Assembly (NCBI RefSeq): GCF_029867415.1
Contig: NC_081186.1
Location: forward strand, 103,514,753-103,578,752
Direction of reading: 5' to 3'
Origin: Vicia villosa
Lineage: Eukaryota; Streptophyta; Magnoliopsida; Fabales; Fabaceae
Length of the DNA stretch: 64,000 bases
Shown: positions 35,801 through 47,910 of the stretch, one piece after another
Layout: each line of letters begins with the position of its first letter
Position numbering within the stretch: the first letter of the stretch is position 1
Translations under genes and position numbers: made by a program
The notes under the pieces: model-generated
The model's input: only the letters and a program-made list of their open reading frames with translations
Database searches by the model: none
What the model was told of the DNA's origin: nothing

Positions 35801-37149
35801 TATAGAATAACCAAATGATAAAGCTTCAATAGTTCTTAGTATTATTATTACTAGTATTATGATTTTTAAAAAGTCATTTATTTTCACAAGAGTTTAATAT
35901 ACAGATATTGTTAAAACAACAACCTGGTTCAACAGTACAATAACAACAACCAAGTTTTATCCCACTAAGTGGGATCGGCTATGTATATCAACTTCCGCCA
36001 TAACAATCTGCCTACACAAAAAAATGTGTGCAGGGCGGGGCGGGGCGGGCCCGCAGGCTTTGCACCTTGTAAGCCTAAAAATTACAAATTTTCATGTTAA
36101 TGCCCGTGCCCGCAAAAAACGGGACGGGAATGGGTGGGCATATTAGAGGGTGCGAGCCTAAACCCTTAGCCCGCCTTGCAAAAAAGTGCTGGCAAACGGG
36201 CAAGCCCGACGGACCAGGCCCGTTTTGCCACCCCTACTTCCTCTACCTCTAGCTGTTTGACTCCTCTCTATCTCATCTATTCTCCTTACCACAGAATCTA
36301 CGCGTCTTCTCTCTACATGCCAAATCACCTAAGTATATATTTTTCACCATCTTTTCTTCTATAGGCGATATCCCAACACTCTCTCTAATATTGTCATTTC
36401 TAATCTTATCCTGTCTAACCTTACCACACATCCAACACAATATTTGAAAACGGAATTCTACTAATTGCGTCTACGTTGCACTGCAAAGCAGCTGCAGTAC
36501 ATTTCTATTATTCAAGTTTAAGGTTAACAAAATACAACTTGTGTTCATATACTACGATCCAGTTCACAAGATTACCTCTAAACCGTGCCGCAGGAGAGAA
36601 CAGTCGCAGTCTAACAACAAACATTTGGGTCAAGCCCTAAGGGTACATAACAGGAAACAATGAGGCATACCCAATAAAACTATACATAAACAACTTATAT
36701 CCTCTTCTAGTGACAATTTCATTTCATGCAACTTAATAGTAGTACCTATCAAGCTTAATACTCCTACCAAAAGTCTTCAACTTTCTTTAGTGTATAATAG
36801 GGATAGTGATAGTTAAAAAAAGCAAGTTCCATTTTATCTATGAAAATAAATGAAAGATAAGACTCATAAGATGGTACAAGAATTGATTACATGGTAAAAC
36901 TTAAAAAACTATTAGAAGACTCACATGGCTTGATGTTGCAGGAACTGCGCAGTTTCTTAAAGGCAGAGAAAACAAGGATCCTGAACCCGGTCCTCCTGCT
37001 GCAATACTTTGTGAAGGGATACTAAATTGTTCATATAAAGCCATCTTATTCCTTGGAGGTGCTTTTGGTCCTCCTTTCTCTGCATCCTTAACATGCAACC
37101 TAGGGAACATTGGACTTACATCCTTTCCCTCATCAATTGCCCCTTTCAT
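32810..37149 (-). CDS. ELF3: EARLY FLOWERING 3 (ELF3), circadian evening-complex scaffold
   Basis: Four exons on the minus strand, 37149-36925, 35760-34859, 33967-33916 and 33823-32810, with GT-AG introns of 1164, 891 and 92 bases, give an intact frame of 731 codons including the stop (Arabidopsis ELF3 has 695 residues). Conserved blocks are the N-terminal MFPRLHV with [18 protein letters not shown], the middle [18 protein letters not shown] followed by [19 protein letters not shown], the prion-like region [18 protein letters not shown], and the C-terminal [18 protein letters not shown]. No polyglutamine run is present. ELF3 bridges ELF4 and LUX to repress evening genes and control photoperiodic flowering; the pea locus HR is an ELF3. 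Whether this is the HR-type gene or a paralogue cannot be decided here. The start MKGA (37149) is preferred over an ATG 27 bases upstream because ELF3 proteins usually begin at this point. The introns carry a LINE piece and an inverted repeat. Confidence 0.93.
34144..34246. repeat. Inverted repeat in ELF3 intron 2
   Basis: Arms of about 24 bases (CCAACTCACCTAAACTTT at 34145 and its complement near 34228-34246) are separated by about 57 bases. It could be a tiny MITE or hairpin. Confidence 0.7.
35928..36440 (-). mobile_element. 5'-truncated RTE-type LINE fragment in ELF3 intron 1
   Basis: The minus strand ends in CCACTTAGTGGGATAAAA followed by TTG repeats, the 3' tail shared by plant RTE LINEs and Au-type SINEs. 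Upstream (36238-36440) is a decayed stretch of the RTE reverse transcriptase region. It lies in the same orientation as ELF3. A GC-rich hAT-type remnant interrupts it. Confidence 0.55.
36015..36236. mobile_element. hAT-type MITE remnant inside the LINE fragment
   Basis: GC-rich 'gggcgggcccg' sequence ending in TTTTGCCACCCCTA at 36236. That end is the same terminal repeat as the element at 40595-41106. The left terminal repeat is not recognisable. Confidence 0.5.
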
Positions 37150-39926
37150 TCTAGTCTTTTTCCACACTCTATCCACTCACAAAAAACTTCTTATCTTTTC
37201 CAAATTTACAAAACATATAATGTCCATTCCTTTCACATAGAATTTACAATAGATCTCAGTCACCTCGAGGAATTAGTCTCTGCAGTTACGATTGCACACA
37301 GAGATACCTTAATTTACAAGAAATAAAATTGCCAATAATAGGAACCTATAAAAACAAATCAAGGGGCAACACATATTCAACATTAACCAGCTTCCATGAA
37401 ACAGTTTTTGTGATTGTACATTACCAATAAGGAAGGGGAACACATTAGAGAATTGAGAAGAAAAAACCACAGATTCAAACACACCCCATTTCTCAAAAAC
37501 CAAACTTTATAGCTCAAAATCAACCAACAATAACAGCCAAATGAAATTGGTTAAGGTATAAAGAAAGAGTATATAACAAACGGAGGCAAAACTAAATCAA
37601 TGAGTAGAAAGAAGAAAAAAGTGAGAAGTAAATTTGAAAGGGAAAATGGGGAAATAGTAATGGAGGGATGAGACCCAAATAATGTGGAAAAATCCAATCT
37701 TTGCAAGTAGAGAATATCTAGTATTGTGGTGAAGAGTGAGGGCACCATGTGTTTGATGAAGTGTTCAAATGGGAGAGAAAAGAGAGAAAGAATGCAGTGA
37801 CCAAGTCACAATTTTTCTCTCTTTCCCAATGGCGATGCCAAAGGGTAAGTGATTTCACTCTTACCACACGTTTCAATCTTTCACGAAATATCCGTTGTTT
37901 AAATCGATTGCTTTTAGTTCTTTGCATTTCAAAATAGCTATTCTCATCTTTGAATGTGTGAATCATTGTTGTAAATTACTAAAAGTTGGTTTAGTTTGAT
38001 TATCATATTCATATGAAAGATTGAAATGTATATAACTAGACTAAATTAACATGTGTTTTAAAATTTGTATAATTAATCAATACAATCAAGATCATTGGTC
38101 TAACCATTTGGTCACTAAATAAATTGCATGATTATTGATTGGATTTATATTAATTTGTTTTAAAAAAATATTTATTATATAGAACTTATAACTATAAATA
38201 TTTATGTAAATAGTAGGGGTCTAAGTAGCCCTACCCAAAATTTGCATATTAAAGAAGTTCACACTTTAGAATACTTAACAAATTGAATAGGGAGACTATG
38301 AGCTATTTTTCTAGGTGCCCACCTTGATGTTGCATGATGATCCAATGTGATCCATGCCCCATAATCATCCTTATGAGTTGATGTGCCTATTAACCAAGCA
38401 TTTGAAAGCACGAAATTGTTAGCACCATTGTAAGTTACATAAAGCACACCCATACTTAATTGGAGTCAGTTACGTCAATCTCCTTACATCGATCAATAAC
38501 GGTCCTTTAGATTGTCGACTAGAATTGAAATCATTTGGAGTGTATCAAAATATAATCACTCTATCAATAAGGGTATCGTCTCTGACATATGATCACACTA
38601 TCAATTCAACCATTAACTATTCGCTATCATATTGTCTAACTTAAGAATCGTAGTATGTCTTCCATGTATCCCATTCACATCTAAAGAAAGATGATACGAG
38701 ATTGAGACAATATGATTAGTAAAGCAAAGTACGCATCACTTAATCAGGTGATTCACCTAATGAGTACATACGGGCACATTGATGCCTACTATATGGCTAA
38801 TAAAAGATTCCATACATCTTAAGGATCAATTGGCATGGAGTTAACAAGAAGCCAGGCTCCATTGAGTTACTTGGAAAGCAGACGCAACCATCATAATCAC
38901 AAACCCCATAATAACATATACATATAAGAGGGTTTAGACACAAGGATCCATCACACCATAGGCGTGTTTTTGGGGTGAGAGGTCATACCCCATTAACATT
39001 CTCGTTAGGTTTGAAGGAACGAGGCAGAAGAATCTTGAATATGTAACTCCTCACAACTTACGCACCAAGGAAAGACACCAGATAACACAAATGACGTAAT
39101 GGAATGGAAGCACATATCAAACAACTTAGGGAAATATAAAGAAACATTGAGAACAATAAGAGGCGTCGAAGTCACACACCTTGGAGAAATGACCATCACA
39201 ATAACACGTCTAACTTGGAGTCATGGAGTAAAGTCTATTCCTTGGGTGAACCAACACATAGGAGAGCGAAGAAGGACATTAATAAATTGATTTTCAAACA
39301 AAGTGAATGAAGAACATACGAAGACTGTTCTAAATTCAAGGAATGAAAGAATATGGTGACAAGATGAACCCTCACAAGCATACGACCTCCTTCAAAGTCA
39401 TAATGAATCTCCAAAAATCATATTATTTCCTAAAGTGCGTTGTATTATCATGCATAATAAAAATAGTTATACTCATGTGGTTCATCCCTTGAGTAACTTC
39501 AAATACACGAGCATACGACCTCTAGCACCACTGACGCCTCCGTTGCTCCTCCTCCAGCACTGCCGCCGCTTCCATTACACCGCCTACTACCATGTTCCAC
39601 AATCGTCGTTCCTCCAGCACTATGTCTTCCTCTTTCGATGATGAGACTGAGCATGTCTTCCTCCATAATAATGTGTATTTTAATATTATTGAAAATTCAT
39701 TGGATCATATAATATTTCCATAAAATAGTATTTTTGAAAATAAAAAAAAAATTATAAAATATTATTTTATTTACTCTTGATTCAGCCTTTTCTTTATTAC
39801 ATACTTTATGAAATAATCATATAAATAGTTATGTTCGAATTTAACTTAATTGTTAAAAAAATAATAAATATTAATTTTTGTTTGAGCAAATCAGTCAATT
39901 ACAACACCTTAACAAACGTACAATAT
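37150..39926. other. ELF3 upstream region, no identified gene
   Basis: Contains the ELF3 leader and promoter. A short minus-strand frame at 38259-38453 (MGVLYVTYNGANNF) looks protein-like but was not recognised; it may be a gene fragment. The segment 38480-39660 has no coding signal I can name. Confidence 0.5.
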
Positions 39927-39935
39927 TATAAAAAA

Positions 39936-40173
39936 AGGTAATGCTAACGAGTGCTCCGGGGTACTGGTTAAGAGATTAAAAAGATAAGTAGAGTATCGTT
40001 TAATAGATTAAAAAGATAAATTTTTTACCTAAAATATATGTATTCAATGCATTGAAATTATAAATAATTGATTTTTTTAAAGAATATTATGTTTATTTAA
40101 TGCTTTGATCTAGAATAATTTCTTTATTTGGAATGCTTAACCAGTGTCCCCGGGACACTCGTTAGCATGACCC
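39936..40173. mobile_element. Mutator-type MITE, 238 bp
   Basis: Terminal repeats GTAATGCTAACGAGTG / complement of CACTCGTTAGCATGACC, roughly 35 bases long and imperfect. The 9-bp duplication TATAAAAAA occurs at 39927-39935 and 40174-40182. Confidence 0.88.
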
Positions 40174-40324
40174 TATAAAAAATACCAAAGATATTTACTT
40201 TACATATTTAATACTCTTCAATGAAAATTTATTTGTCTCTTGAATACTTTTAAAAATACTTTAGATTAAAAAAATGAAAAAATTTGTGTAATCTTATATA
40301 ATATCTTTTAAGAAATTAAAATAA

Positions 40325-40508
40325 GGGGACAACTTCTCTACCCAACACAAAAAGTTGGGTAGTGTACATTCCACCAATCATATTACATCAATTAATTTTA
40401 TCCTATTTAATTAATTATTAAATAATATATTTTTTGGTTGTTTCCAAAGTATTTTACACTAAAGGTAACTCTACCCGACTTTTTGAGTTGGGTAGATAAG
40501 AATTCACC
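40325..40508. mobile_element. Mutator-type MITE, 184 bp
   Basis: Imperfect terminal repeats GGGGACAACTTCTCTACCC / complement of GGGTAGATAAGAATTCACC extend about 40 bases. The 9-bp duplication TTAAAATAA flanks it at 40316-40324 and 40509-40517. Confidence 0.88.
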
Positions 40509-40594
40509 TTAAAATAATTATGACATTTTAAATTGGAGCATACTCATTTATTATTTATTTTCACTTTTAAAATACTGAATTGTGAAATTTTCCA

Positions 40595-41106
40595 TAGGGG
40601 TGGCAAAACGGGCCGTGGCCCGCCGGGCTGGCCCGCGCATCCGCCAAAATATGGCGCATTGGATTGAGATTTTAGGCCCGCCCCACCAAAACCCGCCATA
40701 GCCCGTCCCGCCAATGCTCGCCGCCAGCCAAAGTCCGCCCCTCCTCCAAAATTCCCTCTTTTTTAGTTAATTATAGTAATTCTAATTCTTGATAGTTTAT
40801 TTTATATATTTATTTGTAAATATATGTAATATCTTTTTAAGTAAAATTTGTTAAAAAGTTGCTTTTATAAAAAATTGTTTAGAAAATAAGTGAAAAATTT
40901 AAGTAAAAGGTAAAAATACCTATTAATCTATTAAAAAAATAAAGAAAAAAATATAAATAAAAATAGACGGACAAGCACGTCGCCCGCTCGTTTTTCTTGA
41001 CGAGGCGGACATGGTTTTTATGTCCATTTCACTTGGCGGGCATGCCCGCCCCGCTCGTTTTTTGACGGACTTAAGGCGGATCGGGCGGCCTATTTTGCCA
41101 CCCCTA
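40595..41106. mobile_element. hAT-type non-autonomous element, 512 bp
   Basis: Ends TAGGGGTGGCAAAA and TTTTGCCACCCCTA, GC-rich outer parts and an AT-rich core. The flanks ATTTTCCA (40587-40594) and ATTTTCCT (41107-41114) match at 7 of 8 bases. Confidence 0.85.
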
Positions 41107-41330
41107 ATTTTCCTTCCTTATCAAAAGCGTAAAACCAATAACATATTGATATTCTCATTTAAAATTATTATAACAGCTCCTGAACTCCCCAACACTCTTT
41201 TTGTCTCTATAAGTTTAATTTTAAAAAATGATGATTATTTTCATGAATTTATAGAAAATTAAAACTGCAACTTAAATTTCCCCATGTTTCCTTAGTCAAC
41301 TAAGCTTATAGCAATTTAGCTTCCTACAAC

Positions 41331-42087
41331 TAGGGATGTCAACGGAGCAGATATTGTTCGGACGACGCTTCTCCACTCCCCGCCCCGCCCCCAAATTTAC
41401 TCCCCATCCCCATCCTCAATCCCCGCCACGGGGGAATATTTCCCCCCATCCTCATCCCCACAGATCCCCACGGATATCCACGGAGATCGAATCTTAAGAA
41501 AATTTCTACATTTTTTGATCAAAACTATGACACTAGTATTTTGTTATTTTTTTTCCGTTTTTTTTTAAAACGCATATATTTGCATCTTTATTTTATAAAA
41601 AAATCAAAATACATCTTGCATTAATAATAAATAAAAAAAGCAAAAGAACTTGATGTTGCTAATATTTTTTATGTAAAAATAAATAAATAAATAAATAGTA
41701 ACATAATTTCTTGCTACCGTGCTTCCACTAATTTACTACCACAATACCGATGTCGTCCAGCGCAAGTGGTTGATTATGTGTGACAAATCTATAACTTCTA
41801 AGTTCTAATGACTCTTCATTTTTTAATACATTAATATTTTTCATGTAAAATTTTATAATTATATAATATATAATATATAATATATAAAATAAAAAAATTA
41901 ATATATATCTTCGGAGTCGGGGAATCCACGGGGCGGAGGATACTTTTCCAATCCCCGCCCCAAAGTGTTATCGGGGGAACTTTTCCCTCCATCCCCATCC
42001 CCACAGGGAAAAAAATCCCCAATTTCGGATCTCCGCACAGATATTTCCCACAGGGATCCCCATTAACAGATGCAATTGACATCCCTA
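41331..42087. mobile_element. hAT-type non-autonomous element, 757 bp
   Basis: Ends TAGGGATGTCAA and TTGACATCCCTA. A perfect 8-bp duplication, CCTACAAC, lies at 41323-41330 and 42088-42095. Subterminal regions are rich in CCCCATCCCC/CCCCGCC words; the core is AT-rich. No transposase. Confidence 0.9.
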
Positions 42088-42407
42088 CCTACAACTAGTA
42101 TGATCTCTCTCCATCAAATTATTACCAATTTAACTAATTTGATGAGTTGAATTATAATTTGAATATATAGATAAGTATAGTCCATTGCGTCATGCATATA
42201 CTCCAAAACAATAGTTTATATATACAATCTCTTGACTCAAGGTTTCAATTAAATAATTGGTTGATTCATGATCGGGTTCATATCTTTATCTAAAATAATT
42301 AAGTTCATTCAATCAGTGCTTTGAATTTTAGACATTCAATTATTGAACTAGTTTTTCAAGAAAATGAGCACGAATACTATTAGAATTTATAGATGACATG
42401 ATGATAT

Positions 42408-43868
42408 CAGTGGCGGAGCCAGAAATTTTATGGAGCCTGAGCAAAAAGTTTTCACCTTGTTTTTACTAATTTTACATCATGTCTCTACTAATTTTACTCT
42501 TGATTTTATCTAAAAAAAATCTCTTGATTTTGTCCAAAAATTTCACGTCATATTTTTACTGATTTTACCCTTAATTTTGTCTAAAAATTACTAATTTTGC
42601 CTCTGGTATTGTCTAAAAATCAACTATTAAGTGAGGAGTATACAACGAAAGGAGGGGTTGAGCGCGGACGCGTGTCCGGATTCGTTGGGCTGTAGCTCAG
42701 CCCATGATTTCGAGTACCTTGCATTTTCTAACTTGTGCTCTAAAAAAAGATGATAAGGAAATAAAGAGTATTCCAATTGCGTTTAGTTTTTGTTGGATCT
42801 ATTTATACATTATAATGAACAATAGTAAATGTTCAATTGTAAACGTGTGTGCCCTTGAGGAAACTAAAAAACTAAAAATTCAAATAATTTTTTTTCCACT
42901 TTAGTTTTTATATTGGTTTATTATAGTGTCTATAATTGAGTTGAAATTTCAAATTATTATGCATTTATTTTATTTTATAACTATAAATTTACTTATACAT
43001 TAATTTTAATATTATTTTTATTAAAGACAAATTATTCAATAAAAAATGGATATAATCCCTCAAAAGCTAATAAAATAATAGTTGAACATTTTCAACTTAT
43101 TTCTTAAAAAAAATCCCAAAAATTTTAATGTTATTTATTATGTGGAAAACTTAGATAATTTCTCATATTGACAAATTAATTTTCCTTGAACTCTCTAATT
43201 TGACCATATAGTAAAACTCATCATTTTCATCCATTTCAATTTGTATTATTCTTACCATTTAATTAAATTTAAACGCCCATGATTTCTTGTTTGATTTTAT
43301 AATATATGAAAAATTATAATGTCGCTATAAAATTATAATAGAAAAGAAGTAAAAAAAATTATAAAATTAGGGAAGATCTAATCAATTATAAATTTTTGAA
43401 AGCATAAATTGCAAGAAAACTAAAAAATGAAAATGGTATCATTCAAGAAAAAAGATAATTAGCAGATTGAAGTTTTATCAACAATATAAAACTACTATTA
43501 TTATAATATTTAATAATAATTATTAAATATGTATATCTTGGAGTACCAACCGTCAAAGACAAAGAGGTAAAAGATGAAACACCAACCATTAAAGATAAAG
43601 AGGGAAAAGATGAAACACCAGCCGGTCTATAACACTGTAGCATAATTAATTTTAAAATTATTTTTATTATAATTCATATATAATTAATTGGGTTGGGTCT
43701 GTCTGGACCATTGGTTACTCATCTATTTTAGTTTTCACACCCTTATTTTTATTAATTTTGCCCTTAATTTCGTCTAGAATTCGACTATTAAACTGGGAAA
43801 AATACAAAGAAAATAAGGGTTGAGCCCGGGCGCGTGTCCGGGCTAGCCGGGCTGTAGAACCGCCACTG
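42408..43868. mobile_element. hAT-type non-autonomous element, 1461 bp
   Basis: Ends CAGTGGCGG and CCGCCACTG with a perfect 8-bp duplication GATGATAT (42400-42407 and 43869-43876). Near 42660 and 43830 it carries a 'gcgtgtccgg' GC block typical of the family. No transposase frame. A shorter relative is at 54515-54777. Confidence 0.9.
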
Positions 43869-44122
43869 GATGATATCATTTCTTATGTGATTACATATAA
43901 AATCACATGGCTTTATAAATAAATTGATTTTGTCTTGAATAGGCTAGATAAATAATATAGGTTTTTTCCCTTGCAAAACAAGTTTTAGGCAAGTTGATCC
44001 ATTGCACCTCATCTTATTTTATTCAATACCACATTCACTCATATAGAGAGTAATTAAAAGCAAAACTTCATATGCGATGAATAACTCTATGATTTGTTGG
44101 TGATGGGAGTTATATAAATGTT

Positions 44123-47100
44123 GAAAATTTCTTTATAGACCTCTCAACCTTCTAGCCCATCTCGGGTGAAAAACTCAAACTACCCCTGACTTCGAAAATG
44201 CATCTCCGAAATGCAAGAAAAAGGTGTTTTCGGAGATTCATCTCCGAAAGCGCCTTTTTTTTTTGAAAAAATTGTCTTATTTCGGAAGTTCATTTCCGAA
44301 AACAGCATTTCGGAAGTTCATTTCCGAAATACTTGGCGTTTTGCAGATTAAGCAAAACAGACCCCTCCCCCATTCATTTACCCTAATTTTCTTCCAAACT
44401 CATCCTCTTTCAAAATTTCCGCAACAAGCAAGTGTGAAGTCAAATAGATTGCCAAAGTCTTCTTCCAATCTCAACCTAAATAATCTCAAACACTAATTGG
44501 TAAGTTTATCATTTTATTTTAATTTTTAGATCCATTATTCATTACTCTATTAGGGTGTTTAGAAATTGAAAAAATCACATTAAGATAGGTTGGTACTGAT
44601 ATTAGGTTGTTTAGTAGGCATAAAAGTAGTTTTGATTTAGGATTTTGGGGTCTGCCATTGGAGGTTGCAGAGAACTTCTGCGCAGGGGTGTTTCGGAAGT
44701 TCATTTTCGAAAACACCTCCATTCCCAGTTTCGGAAATGAACTTCCGAAGTGTATCAGAATTTCAATTTTTTTAGTTTTTTCTGTTGTCTCGCATATTAA
44801 TCGATTTCAATTGTTTTCAGGAACATGTCAGGCAACAAACCAGCACGCATCAGACAGGGTAGAGAGACTCAGACTGCGTCGACTAGACGCGAGCGGGCGG
44901 TGGCGCAGCTGGCGTCGACACAGGGACGGGGGTAGGGCCGGGGACGACGTGTGCGAGTTCCCGTGGAGATGGGCGAGGGTACCTCCTCATCTGGATCTAG
45001 GAGTAGGCTGACTCGGGTATCTTCTTCCCGCTAGCGAGAGGAGGAGGAGGAGGAGGAGGAGGTGGCAGTGCCATACCACGAGGCGGAGGGAGTACCGGAT
45101 GTTGATCCTCCACCCGAGGAGGAGAAGGATGAGCAGGAGGACAGCTACCCGGGAGGGCCCATTGACACTTCCGTGCTGATATCGTACCGCGACCACGTCG
45201 CTCGGCGGGTCTGGGAGGGAGAGGTATTTTTTATAATTTGCCCGACTACATTATTTACCCGTTTATAATTTAGACGTTTATTCAATATTTTATTAACCGT
45301 CTATTTAACCGTCTATTTAACTTGTAACATACTTTTTTATTTGTTTTTTTGTAACAGGAGAGAGATCCGTTGAAAATGGTGAACCATGCCCGAAAGATTT
45401 TCAGTCTGTTTAAACTGACTGCCGAGTGGTTTAACGACGCTGTGAGAGGTTCAGGGCTCAGTGGGCTCTGCATGATGGGGTACACCACCATCAGCCACGG
45501 CATGCAGGGGGCTTTTGTGGAGCGGTGGCACAAGGAGACGTCTTCTTTCCACTTGCCGGTTGGGGAGATGACGATCACCTTGCATGATGTGCAGTGTCTT
45601 CTCCATCTGCCGATCAGGGGGGCACTGTTGACCCACTCCCGGATCCAGAGGGTCGAAGCCACTAAGTGGATGGTGCTCTATTTGGGTATGGAGCCCGAAG
45701 TTGCTGACTTTGAGTGCGCCACGACATCTAGGCCTCATATCCGGTTCACCACACTGAGCCGCTATTTTGAGCACCACCTGGACGTGGCGGCCGATGCCGA
45801 GGCTGAGGGTAACTAGCTATTTACACATTATCACCGTGGCTGTGCTCTCCGGTGCTGGTACATGCATGTGGTAGGCGCTGCGATCTTTGTCGACAAGAGT
45901 GTGAGGTACGTCGACATGACCTACCTCCGCTACTTCATAGACTTGACCACCGTTCACCAGTGGAACTGGGGGGCAGCTACTCTGGCATACCTATACCAGA
46001 AGCTGAATGAGGCCTCCAACTGGAGGACGAGGCAGTTGACCGGATCCTGCACACTACTCACGGTACATTTCATTTTAATTGTTCTGTATTTATTTATGTT
46101 TCGTATTTACTTATGTTTCGTATTTATTTATGTTTCAGAGCTGGATCATCTCCTACTTCTCCCGCATCCACGACTTCCACATCGATCCTGCGTACGTTGA
46201 CGCCATGCCCAAGGCCTCCAGATACGTTCTCCAGAGGGGGAACAATGCGGTGGGACCATACTGTGGGTACTTGGACGGCACGATGCACGGCGACGTCACC
46301 TGGAGGCCGTTCAGCGACTACACTCAGATTGTCCCCTTTGACGATATATCTCTATATTCTGTCTGGTTGGCATGCGAGACTACCATCATGGTCCGGTATC
46401 TCCCTGAGCGGTGCATGCGGCAGTTCGGATTTGTGCAGATGATACCCAGGTCACCCTTTGAGGCTGCTCCCGACACAGTGACCAGAGTGCAGCTCACTGC
46501 CATGTTTGACGATTGGGAGCATCATGTGGTACCGGAGGAGTACCGTCGCATGCGGGTCACCCAGAACTGGCACAGTGTGGAGGGGTACGTCACATGGTTC
46601 TATCGGGTGTCACATCCTCTGCTGACACCCGACGCTCCCGGCGCTCCTAGGCCAGCACACGAGGAGATCCTGGAGAACCAGCAGGCCGAGGATGACCACG
46701 CCATTGATCTCCTGCCGATCTGCCAGCGGATAGAGATGCTTGGGCGGGACGCGTTGGATCGAGGTGTCGTTCATCAGGGCGGTCCAGAGGCAGTCGCCGT
46801 GATGGAGATGATCGTCACTGATGCGGGCCGTGCGGCGGCATACAGGCGGCAGAGGAGGGCCCAGGGTGAGAGGGTTAGGCACACCCAGTAGTGGTCGGGT
46901 TTATTTTTTTTGTTTTCGGATTGTATCTTTCGTACACTATTATTATTTGGATTTCGATCGGATCGGTTTGTATATATCACTTTTCTTATCATATTAGTAT
47001 ATTAGTATTTTCTGTTTATATATCGATTATTTTATTTGCCGTCTATCTTTAATTCCAAAATCATAAAAAAAAAAACACAGTTTCTGCATAATTCGGAAGT

Positions 47101-47310
47101 TCATTTCCGAAACCCCCCAAAATCTGAACAAAGGTGTTTTCGGAAGTTCATCTCCGAAAACACCCCCCATGAGGTGTTTTCGGAGATGCACTTCCGAATT
47201 GTGGAAATTTTTAAAAAAAAAAAGTGTTTCAGAAGTTCATTTCCGAAGCAGGAGTAATTTGGGTTTTTCGCTGGGCGTGACCCCATAAAGAGGTGGCTAA
47301 AGAAATTTTC
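44123..47310 (+). mobile_element. MULE copy 2, complete 3.2-kb element with plant mobile domain gene
   Basis: Terminal repeats start GAAAATTTCTTTA and end with its complement. The 8-bp duplication TAAATGTT flanks it (44115-44122 and 47311-47318). Subterminal 20-bp palindromes occur at both ends (near 44193, 44229, 44280, 44310, 44692, 44729, 47094, 47136, 47178 and 47226). The only gene is a PMD gene; no MURA transposase is present. Confidence 0.92.
44826..46891 (+). pseudogene. Plant mobile domain (PMD, MAIN-like) gene of MULE copy 2
   Basis: Exon 1 (44826-45222) starts MSGNKPARIRQGRETQ and encodes an Arg/Gly and Glu-rich leader. Exon 2 (about 45358-46060) holds the PMD core with WHKETSSFHLPVGEMTITL and DVQCLLHLPIRG. 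Exon 3 (46139-46891) continues with SWIISYFSRIHDFHID and MCRQF-like segments to a stop. Introns 45223-45357 and 46061-46138 have GT and AG borders. Exon 1 has two TAG stops (about 44933 and 45033), and a TAG interrupts exon 2 near 45814, so the gene is dead. PMD proteins such as MAIN and MAIL1 in Arabidopsis act in silencing and genome stability, and PMD genes are often carried by transposons. Confidence 0.85.
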
Positions 47311-47579
47311 TAAATGTTTGGGTTGATAATTGGTTAAGGGATGCTTTTTCTATTAACTTTAACCTGCTCCTCAACTTTAAGATGACATATTTCATACACA
47401 ATGATGAATGACATAATATTTCGTCTATTATGCACACCATTCCAAATAAGTGTAACATTCATAGCTAGATACCTATTTGTAAGGTTAAATTTTCTAAAAA
47501 GATTGTTTGGACTCAAAGTATGGATGACTTTCTCAATTTTAAAGAAGATTATAAGTTTTAAAGGTCTCTTGTTCTTGGT

Positions 47580-47900
47580 TAGATTCTTCCTTGGACCAAA
47601 ATAGTTTGGCACAAAGATATTCCACCTTCTGAGTCTATCACTATTTGGAGACTAATTTATATTGAGTTATCTATTAATAACAACTTGTGCTCTAAAGGTT
47701 TTGTTATTGATTCCGAATATGATCTTTTGTGGTACTAGTTTGCAATTATATTTACAACTTTTATGTCATTTTGTTCAACAACTTTGAAATTGGTTGCAAA
47801 ATATTATTAATATCCCTATTAATGCTAGTTTTGTGCAACATATCCTTAACTCTTGCGACATATCCCTATTAATGCTTGTCATCTATAGACATTAGTAGCA
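47580..47900 (+). pseudogene. LINE reverse-transcriptase tail (zinc-binding region) remnant
   Basis: The plus strand reads WTKIVWHKDIPPSESITIWRL and continues with LSINNNLCSKGF, matching the zinc-binding region after plant L1 reverse transcriptase. Stops interrupt it after about 60 residues. Confidence 0.6.
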
Positions 47901-47910
47901 TATTTAACAC

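Noticed and set aside
37826..37850. Plus-strand first exon (MAMPKG then GTAAGT) divergent from ELF3
   Set aside because: No following exon with recognisable coding potential was found.
38259..38453. Assigning a product to the minus-strand frame beginning MGVLYVTYNG
   Set aside because: Looks protein-like but I do not recognise it and it has no start-context or exon support.
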